Below are positions 1-14,205 of a stretch of 64,000 nt of DNA, one piece after another. This DNA is from Papaver somniferum (taxonomy: Eukaryota; Streptophyta; Magnoliopsida; Ranunculales; Papaveraceae). The notes beneath the pieces were generated by a model. It was not told where the DNA came from and did no database searches. It was given only the letters and a program-made list of their open reading frames with translations. Each line of letters opens with the position of its first letter. Position 1 is the first letter of the stretch. The stretch spans positions 236,151,656 through 236,215,655 of the forward strand of contig NC_039364.1 in NCBI RefSeq assembly GCF_003573695.1, in the 5' to 3' direction. The position numbers and the translations under genes were made by a program.

Positions 1-761
<761 letters not shown>

Positions 762-825
762 AACTCTACCACCCGGTCAATTCTGTTCCACTTAATCCCT
801 CTTTCATGGCCACATATTTTTCCGG

Positions 826-3800
826 CTAAGGAATGGGAAATCTTTCTCCTCTTACATGAATAAAATGTTTCATTTCATCCGGGAAAAGCCACCTCTTTCT
901 CAACAATTTCTTTGTCATTTGATCCAATAGCGTTCCATTAGATAGGAACAGATTTGATAAATACTGATAACTCTCGGATGGAGTATTAGAACGGAAAGAT
1001 CCATTAGAGAATAAACTATTGGTTCTAAGCCATCTCTGGCGATGAATCAACAATTCGAAGTGCTTTTCTTGCATATTCTTGATGAACCAGCGTTTATATA
1101 TATATGTAGGAGGCTTTGTTTGGGAAGTAAGAACCCCCTTTGACATCTCTTGATCTGCAAAGAATGGATCTGCAGGGCAAATGTATTGGCTTATTCGAAA
1201 AAAACCTTGTTCTTTGGAGGATCTATCTCGTGTCTAGTACTGCATGGTTCCACTCTACAAGAACTCCGAATCATTCTCTTGAAGCTCATCCTCTTTATGA
1301 TAAATGATACGCTTTCCCCGAAATGACCTGGCCCAATAGAGAAATCCCAATTCATTGAACCTTTCGATACAATGAAATAGATTGCCACAAGGGCGCCATA
1401 TTCTAGGAGTCCAAACTATGTGATTGAATAAATCCTCCTCTATCTGTTGCGGGTCGAGGGATCCTTCTTCAAACTACGACTCGTTTTTTTCATATAGAAA
1501 TCTCTGATCAACAAAAGAACAAGATCCATTTTGCATCATACCTAAGGGATTTCTTGGTTCGGACCGAAGAAGCAATGTCACTCGATCATTATCAAACTGA
1601 CTGCAATATTTTTCTGTCCGTGAGGATCCCACCAGAGCGCCTTCTACTTCTAATAGGCCATGAACTAGATCAGAATCATTCTGAACGAATCCATAAGAAG
1701 TGATCCAATTTTTTTCATCGGGTCCGGTAGAGACCAAAGATCTTGAGCGACCGATCCGGCAGAACAACTCAAAAGATAAAGAAGTATCGTTAATTTCTTC
1801 ATGCTCGTTCCAAGCTCGAAGTACCATTTGTAAAAAAAATAATCCCCTTCCTTACGTGATTTCTTCTTCATATAGATAGATATAGGATCTATGGGGAAAT
1901 TACTTAGAAGTATATTTTGTGCCACAGCCCTTCCGATCTGATAGAAAAGAATCCCATGATCCTGAACCGATCTTACCTGGGATCGCAAATCCCAAGTTTG
2001 TCTATGAAGAGCGGATCTAATTGTATTAGTGTCTAGAATGGATTTCTTCTGTGTAATACTAATGGATAGGGCCTCATTGGTAAGTGCTACAAGATCTCGT
2101 GCATTGGAGCCCATGGTTATGGCCCCGAATCCATTAGTATGTAACATTTTATTTTCCAAGTGAAATCCCCTAGTATATGAAAGAGTGAAAAAGTGCTTTC
2201 GTTGTTGTGGAATAAGAAGCCTCCGTATCTTAATGCATGTATTTAATTTATTCGGAGCTATTAGGGCGGGATCCACTTTTGGGGGAATATGAGTCGAAGA
2301 AATAACAAGGATATTTCTAGTGGAGCATCTTTGACAATCCCTGGAGATATAGTTCACTAATAGACCGAGGGATAAGTAATTTGACTCATTCACATACAGA
2401 TCATGAGTGTTTGTAATCCATATTATGCAAGGAGACATTGGTTTTGCTAATTCGAATTGAAGGGTGATATCAAATCGGTCTTTTTTCGGCGTCATATACA
2501 TAGTTAGCGCATTCGTCATAGTTAGCAGCTTTGTATCAAGGTCATCATCGATATCGTCACTAGCATCAATCTCGATATTGTCACTACCATCAATATCATC
2601 AATAAGATAACCTTTAGGCTTGTCATCCAGGAACTTGTTCGGAAATACCGTAATGAAAGGAACATAAGAGTTTGTCGCTAGGTATTTGACCAAATAGGAT
2701 CGTCCAATTCCTATAGAACCTATCACTAAAATACCCGTAGACGGGGATAGGGCTAAGCGGAGAGAAAAGGGTTTTCCATGAGATGGGAAATGAAAACTAT
2801 TAGCCCCACATGAGGTTTGTGAATAAGTGATTGTCTGATAATGAGCAAGGAATATCCGTCTTTCTGCTAAATAGGATCTATTGAACTCATAATTCATTAG
2901 ATTTTTTTTATGAATGTCAACTAAGTATCGTAAGTAAATTGATCCCGGTTGTTCAACTATTTGAAAACCAGAGTCATTCTTTGATAAATGATCACTATGA
3001 GTCAAACTCAATAGAATTTGATCAATCCTTTTTTTGTCGTTAAGGTGGAGAACTGAACCAAGAATTCTCTTTCTTTATCATCAATCGAATTACTGTTCGC
3101 GACCCAGGATTCTATTTTATCATCAATCCAATCAACGTTCACGTTTTTTATTTTTCTTATCAATGAATAGATCTCTTTACTTGTACGACTTAGATATCTC
3201 GTATTTCTCGAAAAAGTGATTCGATTGATGGGATTTGGTATGATACTTATGATATCGATGAGATTGATATTCAAATATTTCTTCTTAGAACATATTGATT
3301 TGAACCCATAAGTGGGACCACCACCCAATAGCATGTTGCCACCAGAAGCAGAACCCCGTATTTCTTCTAGAGAATCTCCTAATTGTTCCAGAGCAACTAG
3401 AAAGAGATTCTTTAACCAGAAAGAGTTCAGTTCAGATATAGGATACCTATCCAGAAGTTTTCGCAACTCAATCATGTATGATGGAATCATCAAAGATTTG
3501 ATCTTTTCGAACTTTGTCTGTAACTCACTAGAGGCCCGGGAAACAAAGAGAAGATGTGTACGAACGAGATATCCAGCAACAAGAAGAAGCAAAAGGATTG
3601 AATAGAGAAACTCCCAAGCATTTGGTGATCTCAGATGTATCTATATCAATGGAACGGGTGACTCATTATTTCAATGAATCATTTCTTCGAACAGAAGAAG
3701 ATTATGTAAACACTTACTCGAAATCTCACTTATCGGATTCCATTGTGGAAGAATCGCCCACAATTGTTTCTGAGGAATTGACCATGATGTATTTGATCCG

Positions 3801-6800
3801 TGCATAATATCATGAAAAACGGATACAAATTTTTGACTGCTAATTAGTATCGACAGTAGGTCTGAAAAAGTATCTAAAAGGGTGAAATTTAGATATTTGC
3901 ACCCTTCCGAAGTAAGGAACCATGGCATATATGTTTGTAACAGATTCCATTTTGAGAGATTTGAAAAAAAACTATCTCGTTGAAGGGTTCTATACATCTG
4001 CCATTTCTCAACACATTTCTTTAGACAAAGACTCCGTTTTTTCCTCTTTTCGGATGGTAAATATTTATCAGAACATGGAGTGTGAATCAGACCCATGTTT
4101 GAATTGAAATTGAGATACTGATGCAAGTTCTTCCCTTCTGAATCAGAGAGATTCATATCTGAAAGAGGTTGAAAATAAGTTCTTTCAAAATTGACTATTT
4201 GTCCCTCTGTTAGAGGTGTTCCAGAAATGTCTGGGATCGAGTAAATAGCTCTACGAACGAATGGATTGAATAGAATTGTAAAATGGAAAGATTTGTACAA
4301 GTTATACCTTTCGTCACCACTTTGTGGAAAATTGTTAGGTATGAATATGTTAGACACCTGTGACTCGATTGATGAAATAGTATCTCTCTCCAAAAAAACA
4401 TGTTTTTTTGACCGACGCACAAAGAAAAAATGTTGTTGCGAATGAACAAGATATTGAGGAATTGTCCATACGTAAGATCATAATTATCGATACGGGCCTT
4501 TTCCACATAAAAAGGGAATCTTTTGTTACAATCGAACTAGAAGTGATGTGGATTATTCAAGAATCGAAGTCGATTTGATTTATAAAAAGAAGAGATCAAT
4601 GAAATTCTATGAAATGGTTTCATGGGATTCAGCTAATTGTCTCAATCGTGGGATATCATTGAGAAATAGGAATAGGTGTTATCAAAGTCTTTCCTGCAAT
4701 TATTTCTAGCATGAAATGAGTCAATCATCCACTTTGGTATCTTATTGAATAAAAACGGTGATATTGTTCCTCCATTGATCAAGAATTTCGATTTTTGGGA
4801 AGTATCGCGATTATCCAATAAGAAGGGTTTCAATTTATTCAAATGAATGATTTGAACACCTATTGATTCTAACAACTGATTGCAAAGTTGATCATTCGGC
4901 CCTTTTAATTCATAGATATGGATCTCGGACCTATAAATGGGGATATTCCCGATACTCACAAAGAAAAAAGGAAGTGACTTAGACAAAAAGAGAGGTGACT
5001 TGGACAAAAAGAGAAGTGACTTGGACAAAAACAGAAGTGACTTGGACAAATCTTGTTTGTCGATAACCTCGGACCAATCAATCGAATATTGATTAATACG
5101 TAATCGACCGAACACTACTTGAAAACGGCTCCTCTGCTCAGAAACGAAATGTTCCAAATGTTCCTGGAAATTATTGCTCCCGTTGGGCCATTTGTATCTA
5201 TATGCATTAGGATCCCGATTCATGGATCTCCCGGTTCAAGAAATAAGAGGATCGAACCATTTCTTCTGAATCTTTTTCAAATTCAATAAATGTTGGTTGA
5301 TCGTATATTTCATTATAGTTATATGATTCAGCGTATCATTTCCTATTTGATCCCTTTGAATTCCATAAAAGAATCGATTCGATACATTTATTATGTACCC
5401 ATAGGTGATATATTGGATTTTAATCAGATTTCAGATCAATCTATATTGATTGAATGCCTCCATTATGTTGTTGATAGAAAATACCACTCTTTTTGGTTTT
5501 GGATCTTCCAATTCATTCCCGCAGGAGATCCGGACCGATTTTTTTCTGATCCTTCGATAAAAAGATTCATTATCTTCATCAAAAATAGGAGGTAGAACCA
5601 AGAAAGATTTCTTTTTCGATTCATCCCTGGAGTTGAATACCTCATTCAATAATATTTTTTTTATCCAACCTGTAGGAATCAATAGAAAAGGAAAATCCCT
5701 TATGATACACCAGATCTGGCTCGGTTATTGATAGAGTGAATGGATCTGCCATTTCTTGAAATCTCTCTTATGATTCAAAATCGCGGTGTAACGTGTACCC
5801 CCCCCCCCCCCNNNNNNNNNNNNNNNNNNNNNNNNNNNNNNNNNNNNNNNNNNNNNNNNNNNNNNNNNNNNNNNNNNNNNNNNNNNNNNNNNNNNNNNNN
5901 NNNNNNNNNNNNNNNNNNNNNNNNNNNNNNNNNNNNNNNNNNNNNNNNNNNNNNNNNNNNNNNNNNNNNNNNNNNNCCCCCCCCCTGTTTCGGTCATGGA
6001 ATATATGAAATAAATAAAATAATGGATTTTGATTCAAGAATGAAATTTTATTGGAACTGTCCATATCCGGTTCATCCTTCGGAACCATATCACATCCCGG
6101 ATCTGATGAAATAGGATGAATTGAGACGATATTTTGTAAATACGTAATTATCTTGAATATATAAACCATTTATTTATTTTCCGATCGTCTGGAAGGGACA
6201 AAAGAAACATATTGTTCTTTCTTCAACAATTTATGATCTCTAGTGGACCTCTCAGTAGGATTCGAACCCAGATGAAGTTCTGACCATCTGTCAGAGAAAA
6301 AGGAACGAATTGATTTTGTAGAATTCCCAAGAATTACTTCGATTTCTTCCGGAAGCAGATGATTATTCATCTGCTTTTCACGTTCCGTAAATAGCCGAGA
6401 CATTGAGGAATATCCAGAAAGGCATTTCTGGAATCGGTCTGATTTTCTCTCTGTTCGTTCCGTTTGAAGAAAGGAAGGATCCCAAAGAATCGATCTTTCT
6501 TTTTGTTGTTGAATCTCTCTTTGATTGATCAATGTGTGATATTCCGAATCCTCATTACTAATCGAATCGAAAGGGTCTCTGGATTGATCAGAAAATCCTT
6601 TCAATTGGCTAGAATTCGTTACTTGAACGAAAATATATCTTGTGGAATCATATTGAATATTTGACGATACATTCTGTACCTTGCTAAAAAACCGATCCTT
6701 GCTTACCAACCACAAATTGTCTAACCAAATACAACTCTCTCTCGATACGTTCCTCAAAAAATCCGACTCGTGCAGATTCTTTCCCCAACTAATGAAGATA

Positions 6801-7780
6801 ACTTGGCGGAATTGCCACATATGAAATTGAGCAAAATTTTGCAAAGAAATACCCCACTTGTTTCTCGAGAAGAGATGGGAAACACGTTCAATCTCATTTG
6901 ATTGAATAGTTGACTCAGCTCCTTGTTGTTTGAAGAAACCCTCCACTTCAATTGGTCTTTTTTCACAAAAAGCAGACATGAGATAACAAATCCAGTGTTT
7001 CACTAAGATTTCGAATAGCTATCCCGAATTCAAGTTGATTATGTTTCGCTTCTTTCTCATAGAAAGACGATCAAACAATTCCCAATCATGGTCCTTGCGG
7101 ATCGAATCATCCGTATAGGATACAAAAAGAAACTCCAGATATTTGATATCTTTCTCTTTAAATGAGATCTATATTCCATCTACGGTTTCCTTAGATATCT
7201 TACAACTAGAATTCCACCTTTTTCCGATCCGGTTCCTCTACCATCGCGAACCCCAGTTAGAGTCAGGCATTATACACTTTTTCGTTATTGGGAGAACCCA
7301 AGTACTCTATTTCGGATCCATGAAACAACTCTCAGAGATATTTTTCCCTTTTGGAAGATAGAGGAGCGAAACAATCAACTTATTAATATTGGAATACCAA
7401 AAAGATTCTTCCGATGTATCATTTCTGGGTCCACTGGAATTCATAGGTATAGGAAGAAGCGCCATCAAATAGAGATTTTTTCTTTCGACCATATTTCAAT
7501 TGTTAATACGATATATAAGGACCACTACTACAAGCAGCACTACACCTTTGATCGTGAAATATCGATTGCTTGTTGAACCCTGTGAATCGCGTGAAAGGAG
7601 GGTACTCCAAATTCGGGGGTCAAATAGTTTCATAAAACTTTCTTGGTGGAAAAAAATGTGAGTGAAAGATCCCACTGAATCGAATTTTGTCCATGAATCT
7701 AAGAAATAGTGAGAATTCTTGATCTCTCTTAATATCTCTCTCAATTCGAAGATCCAGGATTTGAATTGATGTCGTTTCAT
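826..7780 (-). pseudogene. ycf2: ycf2 pseudogene, full span
   Basis: ycf2 encodes the very large plastid Ycf2 protein, an FtsH-like AAA-type subunit linked to the inner-envelope import motor. Start to end is present: the N-terminus [20 protein letters not shown] begins at 7780, and the C-terminus ending RWLFPDEMK plus a short tail stops at 826. A Walker A-like GSIGIGRS lies near 2,710. The span of 6,955 bases is close to the usual 6.8 kb but is broken many times. In-frame stops lie near 7,494 (CGA to TGA) and 7,305 (Glu to TAG), and frame changes occur near 7,010, 5,430, 4,640, 4,430, 3,600, 3,010, 1,800 and 1,400. Readable blocks include 6170-7003, 4642-5223, 3671-4420, 3008-3592 and 1665-3011. 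An N run interrupts it at 5,812-5,976. It is non-functional. Confidence 0.95.
5812..5976. other. Assembly gap (165 N) inside a poly-C/poly-G tract
   Basis: The gap is flanked by 14 C on the left and 9 C on the right. On the minus strand the ycf2 codons on the two sides (His-Asp-Arg-Asn-Arg-Gly-Gly, then Tyr-Thr-Leu-His) are neighbours in normal ycf2, where a short G run encodes the Gly-Gly. The gap therefore probably hides only an expanded or unreadable homopolymer, not missing gene sequence. Confidence 0.8.
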
Positions 7781-7863
7781 TAATTCCTGTTTCATTGATT
7801 CCTCCTAACGATTTCATTTCAATTGGAATTTGGTTATTCACGATGTACGATGATCCCTGTTAA

Positions 7864-7937
7864 GCATCCATGGCTGAATGGTTAAAGCGCCCAACTCATA
7901 ATTGGCAAATTCGTAGGTTCAATTCCTGTTGGATGCA
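7864..7937 (+). tRNA. trnI-CAU: trnI-CAU, plastid copy in the NUPT
   Basis: The 74-base sequence opens GCATCCATGGCTGAATGG and closes with its pairing acceptor strand GGATGC. It has a CAT anticodon in the loop of CAACTCATAATTG and a TTCAATTC T-loop. In plastids the CAU anticodon is lysidine-modified so that it reads AUA. It lies between the ycf2 start and rpl23, as in the plastome IR. One change in the T arm (CCTGTTGG where CCTACTGG is usual) weakens pairing. Plastid-type tRNA genes in nuclear DNA are usually not expressed with correct modification. Confidence 0.93.
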
Positions 7938-8102
7938 CGCCAATGGGAACGTTCAATAAGTCTATTGGAATTGGCTCTGTATCAATGAAATCTCATCATC
8001 CATACATAACGAATTGGTATGGTATATTCACACCATAACATATGAACAGTAAGAACTAGAATTCTTATCAATACTGGAACTCATAGGGAAGAAAATGGAT
8101 TT

Positions 8103-8381
8103 ATGGATGAAATCAAATATGCAGTATTTACAGACAAAAGTATTCGGTTATTGGGGAACAATCAATATACTTCTAATGTGGAATCAGGATCAACTAGGAC
8201 AGAAATAAAGCATTGGGTCGAACTCTTCTTTGGTGTCAAGGTAATAGCTATGAATAGTCATCGACTCCCGGGAAAGGGTAGAATAATGGGACCTATGGGA
8301 CATACAATGCATTACAAACGTATGATCATTACGCTTCAACCGGGTTATTCTATTCCACCTCTTAGAAAGAAAAGAACTTAA
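8103..8381 (+). CDS. rpl23: rpl23, plastid ribosomal protein uL23, open frame in the NUPT
   Basis: The 92-residue frame is intact from ATG to TAA and matches plastid L23 of the large ribosomal subunit. It has [18 protein letters not shown] at the N-terminus, [17 protein letters not shown] in the middle and PPLRKKRT at the C-terminus. The usual length is 93; one Ile is missing in the GPMGH stretch. Gly4 is Glu, and Arg-to-Ile and Arg-to-Lys substitutions also occur. It sits 17 bases before rpl2 and after trnI-CAU, the normal IR order. Despite the open frame it is expected to be a silent copy: there is no transit peptide, no nuclear promoter is seen and its neighbours are broken. Confidence 0.9.
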   Translation: MDEIKYAVFTDKSIRLLGNNQYTSNVESGSTRTEIKHWVELFFGVKVIAMNSHRLPGKGRIMGPMGHTMHYKRMIITLQPGYSIPPLRKKRT

Positions 8382-8398
8382 AAAAAATATTTAATAAC

Positions 8399-9884
8399 AC
8401 GGCGATACATTTATACAAAACTTCTACTTCGAGCACACGCAATGGGGCCGTAGACAGTCAAGTGAAATCCAATTCACGAAATAATTTGATCTCTGGACAG
8501 CAACGTTATTGTGGTAAAGGTCGTAACGCCAGAGGCATCATTACCGCAAGGCATAGAGGGGGAGGTCATAAGCGTCTATACCGTAAAATAGATTTTCGAC
8601 GAAATGAAAAAGACATATCTGGTAGAATCGTAACCATAAAATACGACCCCAACCGAAATGCATACATTTGTCTCATACACTATGGTTATGGTGAGAAGAG
8701 ATATATTTTACATCCCAAAGGGGCTATAATTGGAGATACTATTTTTTCTGGTACAGAAGTTCCTATCTCAATGGGAAATGCCCTACCTTTGAGTGCGGTT
8801 TGAACCATTGATTTACGTAATTGGAAGTAACCATTTAGGTTTACGACGAAACCTAGAAATCAATCACTGATCCAATTTGAGTACCTCTACGGGATAGACC
8901 TCAACAGAAAACTGAAGAGTAACGGCAGCAAGTGATTGAGTTCAGTAGTTCCTCATATAAAATTATTGACTCTAGAGATATGGTAATATGGAGAAGACAA
9001 AATTGTTTGAAGCACCGACAGAACCGGAAGCGCCCCTTGTTTCAAAGAGAGGAGGAAGGGTTATTCACATTTCGTTTGATGGTCAGAGGCGAATTGAAAG
9101 CTAAACAGTGGTAATTCTACCCCCGGGGAAAAATAGAGATGTCTCATACGTTACCCGTAATATGTGGAAGTATCGACGTAATTTCATAGAGTCATTCGGT
9201 CTGAATGCTACATGAAGAAAATAAGCCAGATGATGGAACAGGGAGACCTAGGATGTAGAAGATCATAACATGAGTGATTCGGCAGATTTGGATTCCTATA
9301 TATCCACTCATGTGGTACTTCATCATACGATTCATATAAGATCCATCTGTCTAGATATCATTATATACATCCAGAAAGCTGTATGCTTTGGAAGAATCTT
9401 GTACAGTTTGGGAAGGGGTTTTGATTGATCAAAAATAAGAATCTACTTCAACCGATATGCCCTTAGGAACGACCATACATAACATAGAAATCACACTTGG
9501 AAAGGGTGGACAATTAGCTAGAGCAGCAGGTGTTATAGCGAAACTGATTGCAAAAGAGGGTAAATCGGCCACATTAAAATTACCGTCTGGGGAGGTCCGT
9601 TTGATATCCAAAAACTGCTCAGCAACAGTCGGGCAAGTGGGTAATGTTGGGGTGAACCAGAAAAGTTTGGGTAGAGCCGGATCTAAGCGTTTGCTAGGTA
9701 AGCGTCCTGTAGTAAGAGGGGTAGTTATGAACCCTGTAGACCATCCCATGGGGGTGGTGAAGGAAGGACCCCAATTGGTAGAAAACAACCCACAACCCCT
9801 TGGGGTTATCCTGCGTTTGGAAGAAGAAGTAGAAAAAGGAATAAATATAGTGATAGTTTGATTCTTCGTCGACGTACTAAATAG
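8399..9884 (+). pseudogene. rpl2: rpl2 pseudogene with group II intron
   Basis: This is plastid ribosomal protein uL2. Exon 1 (8399-8792) begins with ACG, the start codon that plastids edit to AUG. The intron (8793-9451, 659 bases) begins GTGCGG, the group II 5' signature. Exon 2 (9452-9884) resumes Thr-Asp-Met-Pro-Leu-Gly. Exon 1 has one extra codon near Gln-Gln-Arg-Tyr-Cys-Gly-Lys. In exon 2 one C is missing in the usual CATCCCCATGGGGG (near 9,746), so the frame is lost after Val-Asp-His-Pro. The original end, Arg-Arg and stop TAG at 9882-9884, can still be traced in another frame. With no plastid editing and this frameshift it is non-functional. Confidence 0.93.
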
Positions 9885-9951
9885 GAGAGAAAATCGAGAA
9901 TATGTTTCTTCGTCTTTACAAAAGAAAAAAAAAAGATAGGAGTAATTAGCT

Positions 9952-10025
9952 GTGACACGTTCACTAAAAAAAAATCCTTTTGTTGCTAGTCATTTATTAG
10001 GAAAAATTGAAAAACTCAACATAAG
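9952..10025 (+). pseudogene. rps19: rps19 5' fragment marking the IRa/LSC junction
   Basis: A GTG start followed by Thr-Arg-Ser-Leu-Lys-Lys-Asn-Pro-Phe-Val is the known beginning of plastid ribosomal protein uS19. About 24 codons are visible (to Lys-Leu-Asn-Ile). Then homology ends and trnH-GUG follows within 35 bases on the opposite strand. That is the layout of the IRa/LSC border in plastomes whose inverted repeat extends a short way into rps19. The truncation was therefore inherited from the plastome and is not a nuclear lesion. Confidence 0.85.
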
Positions 10026-10058
10026 TATATAGCTCTTTATAATTAAATAGAGATTATG

Positions 10059-10133
10059 GGCGAACGACGGGAATTGAACCCGCGCGTGGTGGATTCACTA
10101 TCCACTGCCTTGATCCACTTGGCTACATCCGCC
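10059..10133 (-). tRNA. trnH-GUG: trnH-GUG, plastid copy with altered anticodon loop
   Basis: The complement reads GGCGGATGTAGCCAAGTGG at the 5' side and ends with the pairing CGTTCGCC. The anticodon GTG lies in the stem-loop GTGGA-TAGTGAA-TCCAC. The normal loop is TTGTGAA, so universally conserved position 33 (U) has become A. This would disturb the U-turn and suggests decay. It follows truncated rps19 and precedes psbA, as at the IRa/LSC border. Confidence 0.92.
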
Positions 10134-10296
10134 CCCTAATATTTAAATTTTATATCACTTAAGGTTAGATATTTGAGTAGTTATCTGTTAACTTTATTAA
10201 TACTTAAATAAGTATAAGTATGTTGTACAAAAAAAGTAAATCCTTTCAATAAAAGGTACACTTTTTTATGGAAATAAAACAATACTAAAACTAAAT

Positions 10297-10350
10297 GAAG
10301 GAGCAATACCGACCCTCTTATTCTATCAACAGGGTCGGTATTGCTCCTTC
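10297..10350 (-). terminator. psbA 3' stem-loop
   Basis: A perfect inverted repeat has 20-base arms at 10297-10316 and 10331-10350 and a 14-base loop. It lies 35 bases beyond the psbA stop. In plastids such psbA 3' stem-loops stabilise the transcript end. It is unchanged here although the gene is broken. Confidence 0.85.
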
Positions 10351-10385
10351 AACTTCAACGCTTCATATACACTAAGACGGAAGTC

Positions 10386-11447
<1,062 letters not shown>

Positions 11448-11532
11448 GGTAAAATCTTGGTTTATTCAATTATCAGGGACTCCCAAGCACACAAACTATC
11501 TATAATTGATAATTAAAGGCTTGTTATCTAAC

Positions 11533-11562
11533 ATTATAACATGACTTATATGCCCATGTCAA
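11533..11562 (-). promoter_or_regulatory. psbA plastid (PEP) promoter
   Basis: On the minus strand TTGACA (11557-11562) and TATAAT (11533-11538) are separated by 18 bases, about 85 bases before the psbA ATG. A TATA-like element lies between them, as in known psbA promoters. All consensus bases survive. Plastid-encoded polymerase would not act here in the nucleus. Confidence 0.8.
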
Positions 11563-11676
11563 CCAATATAAGATTCATATCCATACGGATAAACTCATTA
11601 TAATGCTTGGTGAATGAAGAAACTAAAGTTAAAGAAAGAGAGATCCATTTCATTTGTATTTTCCATCTAATATTTT

Positions 11677-14205
11677 GGGTTGACCGGGACTCGAACCCGG
11701 AACTAGTTGGATGGAGTAGAGAATTCCCTTGTTGAAATAGGAGAAAAATCCCTCCCCAAACCGTTCTTGCATTTTTAACTGCACACGGCTTTCCTTATGT
11801 ATACATCTAAGACTCAGTTCCCTAGACAAGATTCTAAGAAAGTTAAATACTAATTAAGTTGATTCAATTAAAACTGCATATGCATTTCAGAATTGAGATG
11901 AATGAAAACATTTTTTCGTCCTTTTGGTTTGGTATCAGTTCAATTTAAACGATCTCCTAACCAATTATGAATGATTGGCTAGGTTATTGACACGAAAAAT
12001 ATCTAAATACCAAATATTTTCTCTATAGAACTTCCGGGAAGAAGAAGCGCTTCGGAAGATCAAAGGGAGAACTTGTTCTTCCTCCGTAAAGAATTCTTCC
12101 AACAATTCTGAACCTAATCTTTTCAAAAAAGCACGTAGTACTTTTGTGTTAGGAGTCAAAGTTCTAGCGCACGAAAGTCGAAGTATATACTTTATTTGAT
12201 ACAAACTTTTTTTTTGAAGATCCGCTGTAATAACGAGAAAGATTTCTGCATATACGCCCAAATCTATCGAGAATATCAGAATCTGATAAATCGGCCTAAG
12301 CCGGCTTACTAATGGGATGCCCTGAAACGTTACAAAATTTCGTTTTAGCCAACGACCCAACCAAAGAAATAATTGGAACTTTGGTATCAAACTTCTTAAT
12401 ACAAATATCCATTATAAATGTACTTTCTATCATTTGACTCCTTACCACCGAAGGGTTAAGTCGTACACTTGCAAGATAACTCAAAAGCTCGAGGGAATGA
12501 TTGGATAATTTATTTATCTTAATTCTATCTGGTTGAGACCACAAGGAAAAATTACATTGCCATAAATTTACAAGATTCCATTTCCATTTATTCATCAAAA
12601 GAGTACTTCCCTTTGAAGCCATAATTGATTTTCCTTGATATCTGACATAATGCATAAAAGGATCCTTGAACAACCATAGGAAGGTCTGAAAATCATTACT
12701 AAACACTACTACAGGATGCTCCATTTTTCCATAGAAATTTATTCTCTCAAGAAGGATTCTAAAAGATGTTGATCGTAAACGAAAAGATTGTTTACGGATA
12801 AAAACTAATATGGATTCGCATTCATATACATGAGAATTATATAGGAAGAAGAAAAAGCGTTGATTCTCCTTTGAAAAAAAGGAAATTGCTTTATTTTGAG
12901 TAATAAGAATATAACAATTACGATACTCATGGAGAAAGAATCGCAATAAATGCAAAGAGGGAACATCTTGTATCCAAGAGCGTAGGATTTGAACCAATAT
13001 TTCCAAATGGACAGGGTAGGGTATTAGTATATCTGACACATGAGTTAAATGTGATAATTTATCCTCTAAAAAAGGAAATATTGAATGAATGGATCGTAAA
13101 TTATGAGATTTTTTTATATCCTTTCCTTCTAGAAAAGATACTAGTCGTAGTGAAAAAGGAATTTCTACTATGACTGAAAGCCCCTCAGATATCATTTGAT
13201 AATAAAAATTTGGGTTGTGTGCAAATTTTTTTTTTTGTTTAGCAACATTTTTCGAAATCATCAAATTAAAATGTTTCTGTTGATACATTTGAGCAATTAA
13301 ACGTTTTACAAGCAGTGAATTGGATTTATTATCATAACCTACATTTTTCACGGATTCATAAAGAATTGATCCATTTAAACCATGATCATGAGTAAGTGCA
13401 TAAATATACTCCTGAAATGGAAGTGGATATAGGAAGTCTTGTTGCCGAGATCTATCTATTTTTGAATATGCTTCTAATTCCTTCATTTAAAATTCGATTT
13501 GAAACAAAGGCAAAGGATTTCTTGGGTTCACAAATGATACATAGTGCGATACAGTAAAAACAAGGTATATAATAATAAAAAACTAGACACCTCGGAGACA
13601 GATAGGCTAATCAACGGATCCTACCTTTTTTAATCCAATTGATAATGGTCAGGAATCCTTTATTTTTGCAACCCGATCACTCTTTTGATTTTGGAAACAA
13701 TTTATCTTTATCAATATACCCCTTCTTCTACACATTCGTCTCCCCTCCATACTATAATGAAGATATAGTGGATAGTTAGGATTCATAAAAAAATAGATAA
13801 GCCACGTATAGGAGAACCTTTTACCGCATTAGGCACTAATATATTTTTAACGTATAATTAGATCACGTAATCATTCAAATTAAGAACAAAAGCCTGTTGC
13901 TTTTTATTTCTTTATAATTGGAGCCGTATGGCTCTATCCATTTATTCATTCGATGCATCCGTGAATTTCTTTTGTCACGCTCCAAGAATTCAAACAATAT
14001 CTTGTACCGCTCTGGTAAGGACGAAAAATTCTCAGAGTTTTGCATTGATACGACATGCTATTTTTTCCATTCATTCCCTTTCAGGATAAGTCGTGGTCTT
14101 ACAAATTTTACCAATGGTATGGACGAATCCGTTGCTTCATCCAAATGTGTAAAATAATCTAGCCGCACTTAAAAGACGAGTACTCTATCGTTGAGTTAGC
14201 AACCC
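11677..14205 (-). tRNA. trnK-UUU: trnK-UUU, split by the matK intron, plastid copy
   Basis: The 5' exon (14169-14205, 37 bases) opens GGGTTGCTAACTCAACG and ends CTTTTAA, with the TTT anticodon. The next intron bases, 14168 downwards, read GTGCG, a group II start. The 3' exon (11677-11711) contains CGGGTTCGAGTCCCGG and ends TCAACCC. Two changes disturb the tRNA: TCAACGATAGAG in the D arm where TCAATGGTAGAG is usual, and CGGTCAACCC where CGGGCAACCC is usual, which breaks the acceptor pairing. The intron is about 2,457 bases and holds matK. Confidence 0.9.
11965..13486 (-). pseudogene. matK: matK pseudogene (group II intron maturase)
   Basis: matK is the maturase in the trnK intron. The start at 13486 reads [20 protein letters not shown] and the frame is open for 396 codons, covering the N-terminal region and most of the reverse-transcriptase-like part. 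Then Trp becomes TAG after GHPISKPA (about 12,294). Beyond it the original frame continues (Ala-Asp-Leu-Ser-Asp-Ser) until a lost A in the A-run near 12,211. The C-terminal X-domain then follows in another frame: [17 protein letters not shown], then [20 protein letters not shown], ending NNLANHS and a stop at 11965. The X-domain carries the RNA-binding function, so the product would be inactive. Total length is near normal. Confidence 0.95.

Noticed and set aside
5725..6169. Frames running through the first N gap
   Set aside because: They exist only because N is translated as unknown residues; the real content is ycf2 plus a poly-C tract.
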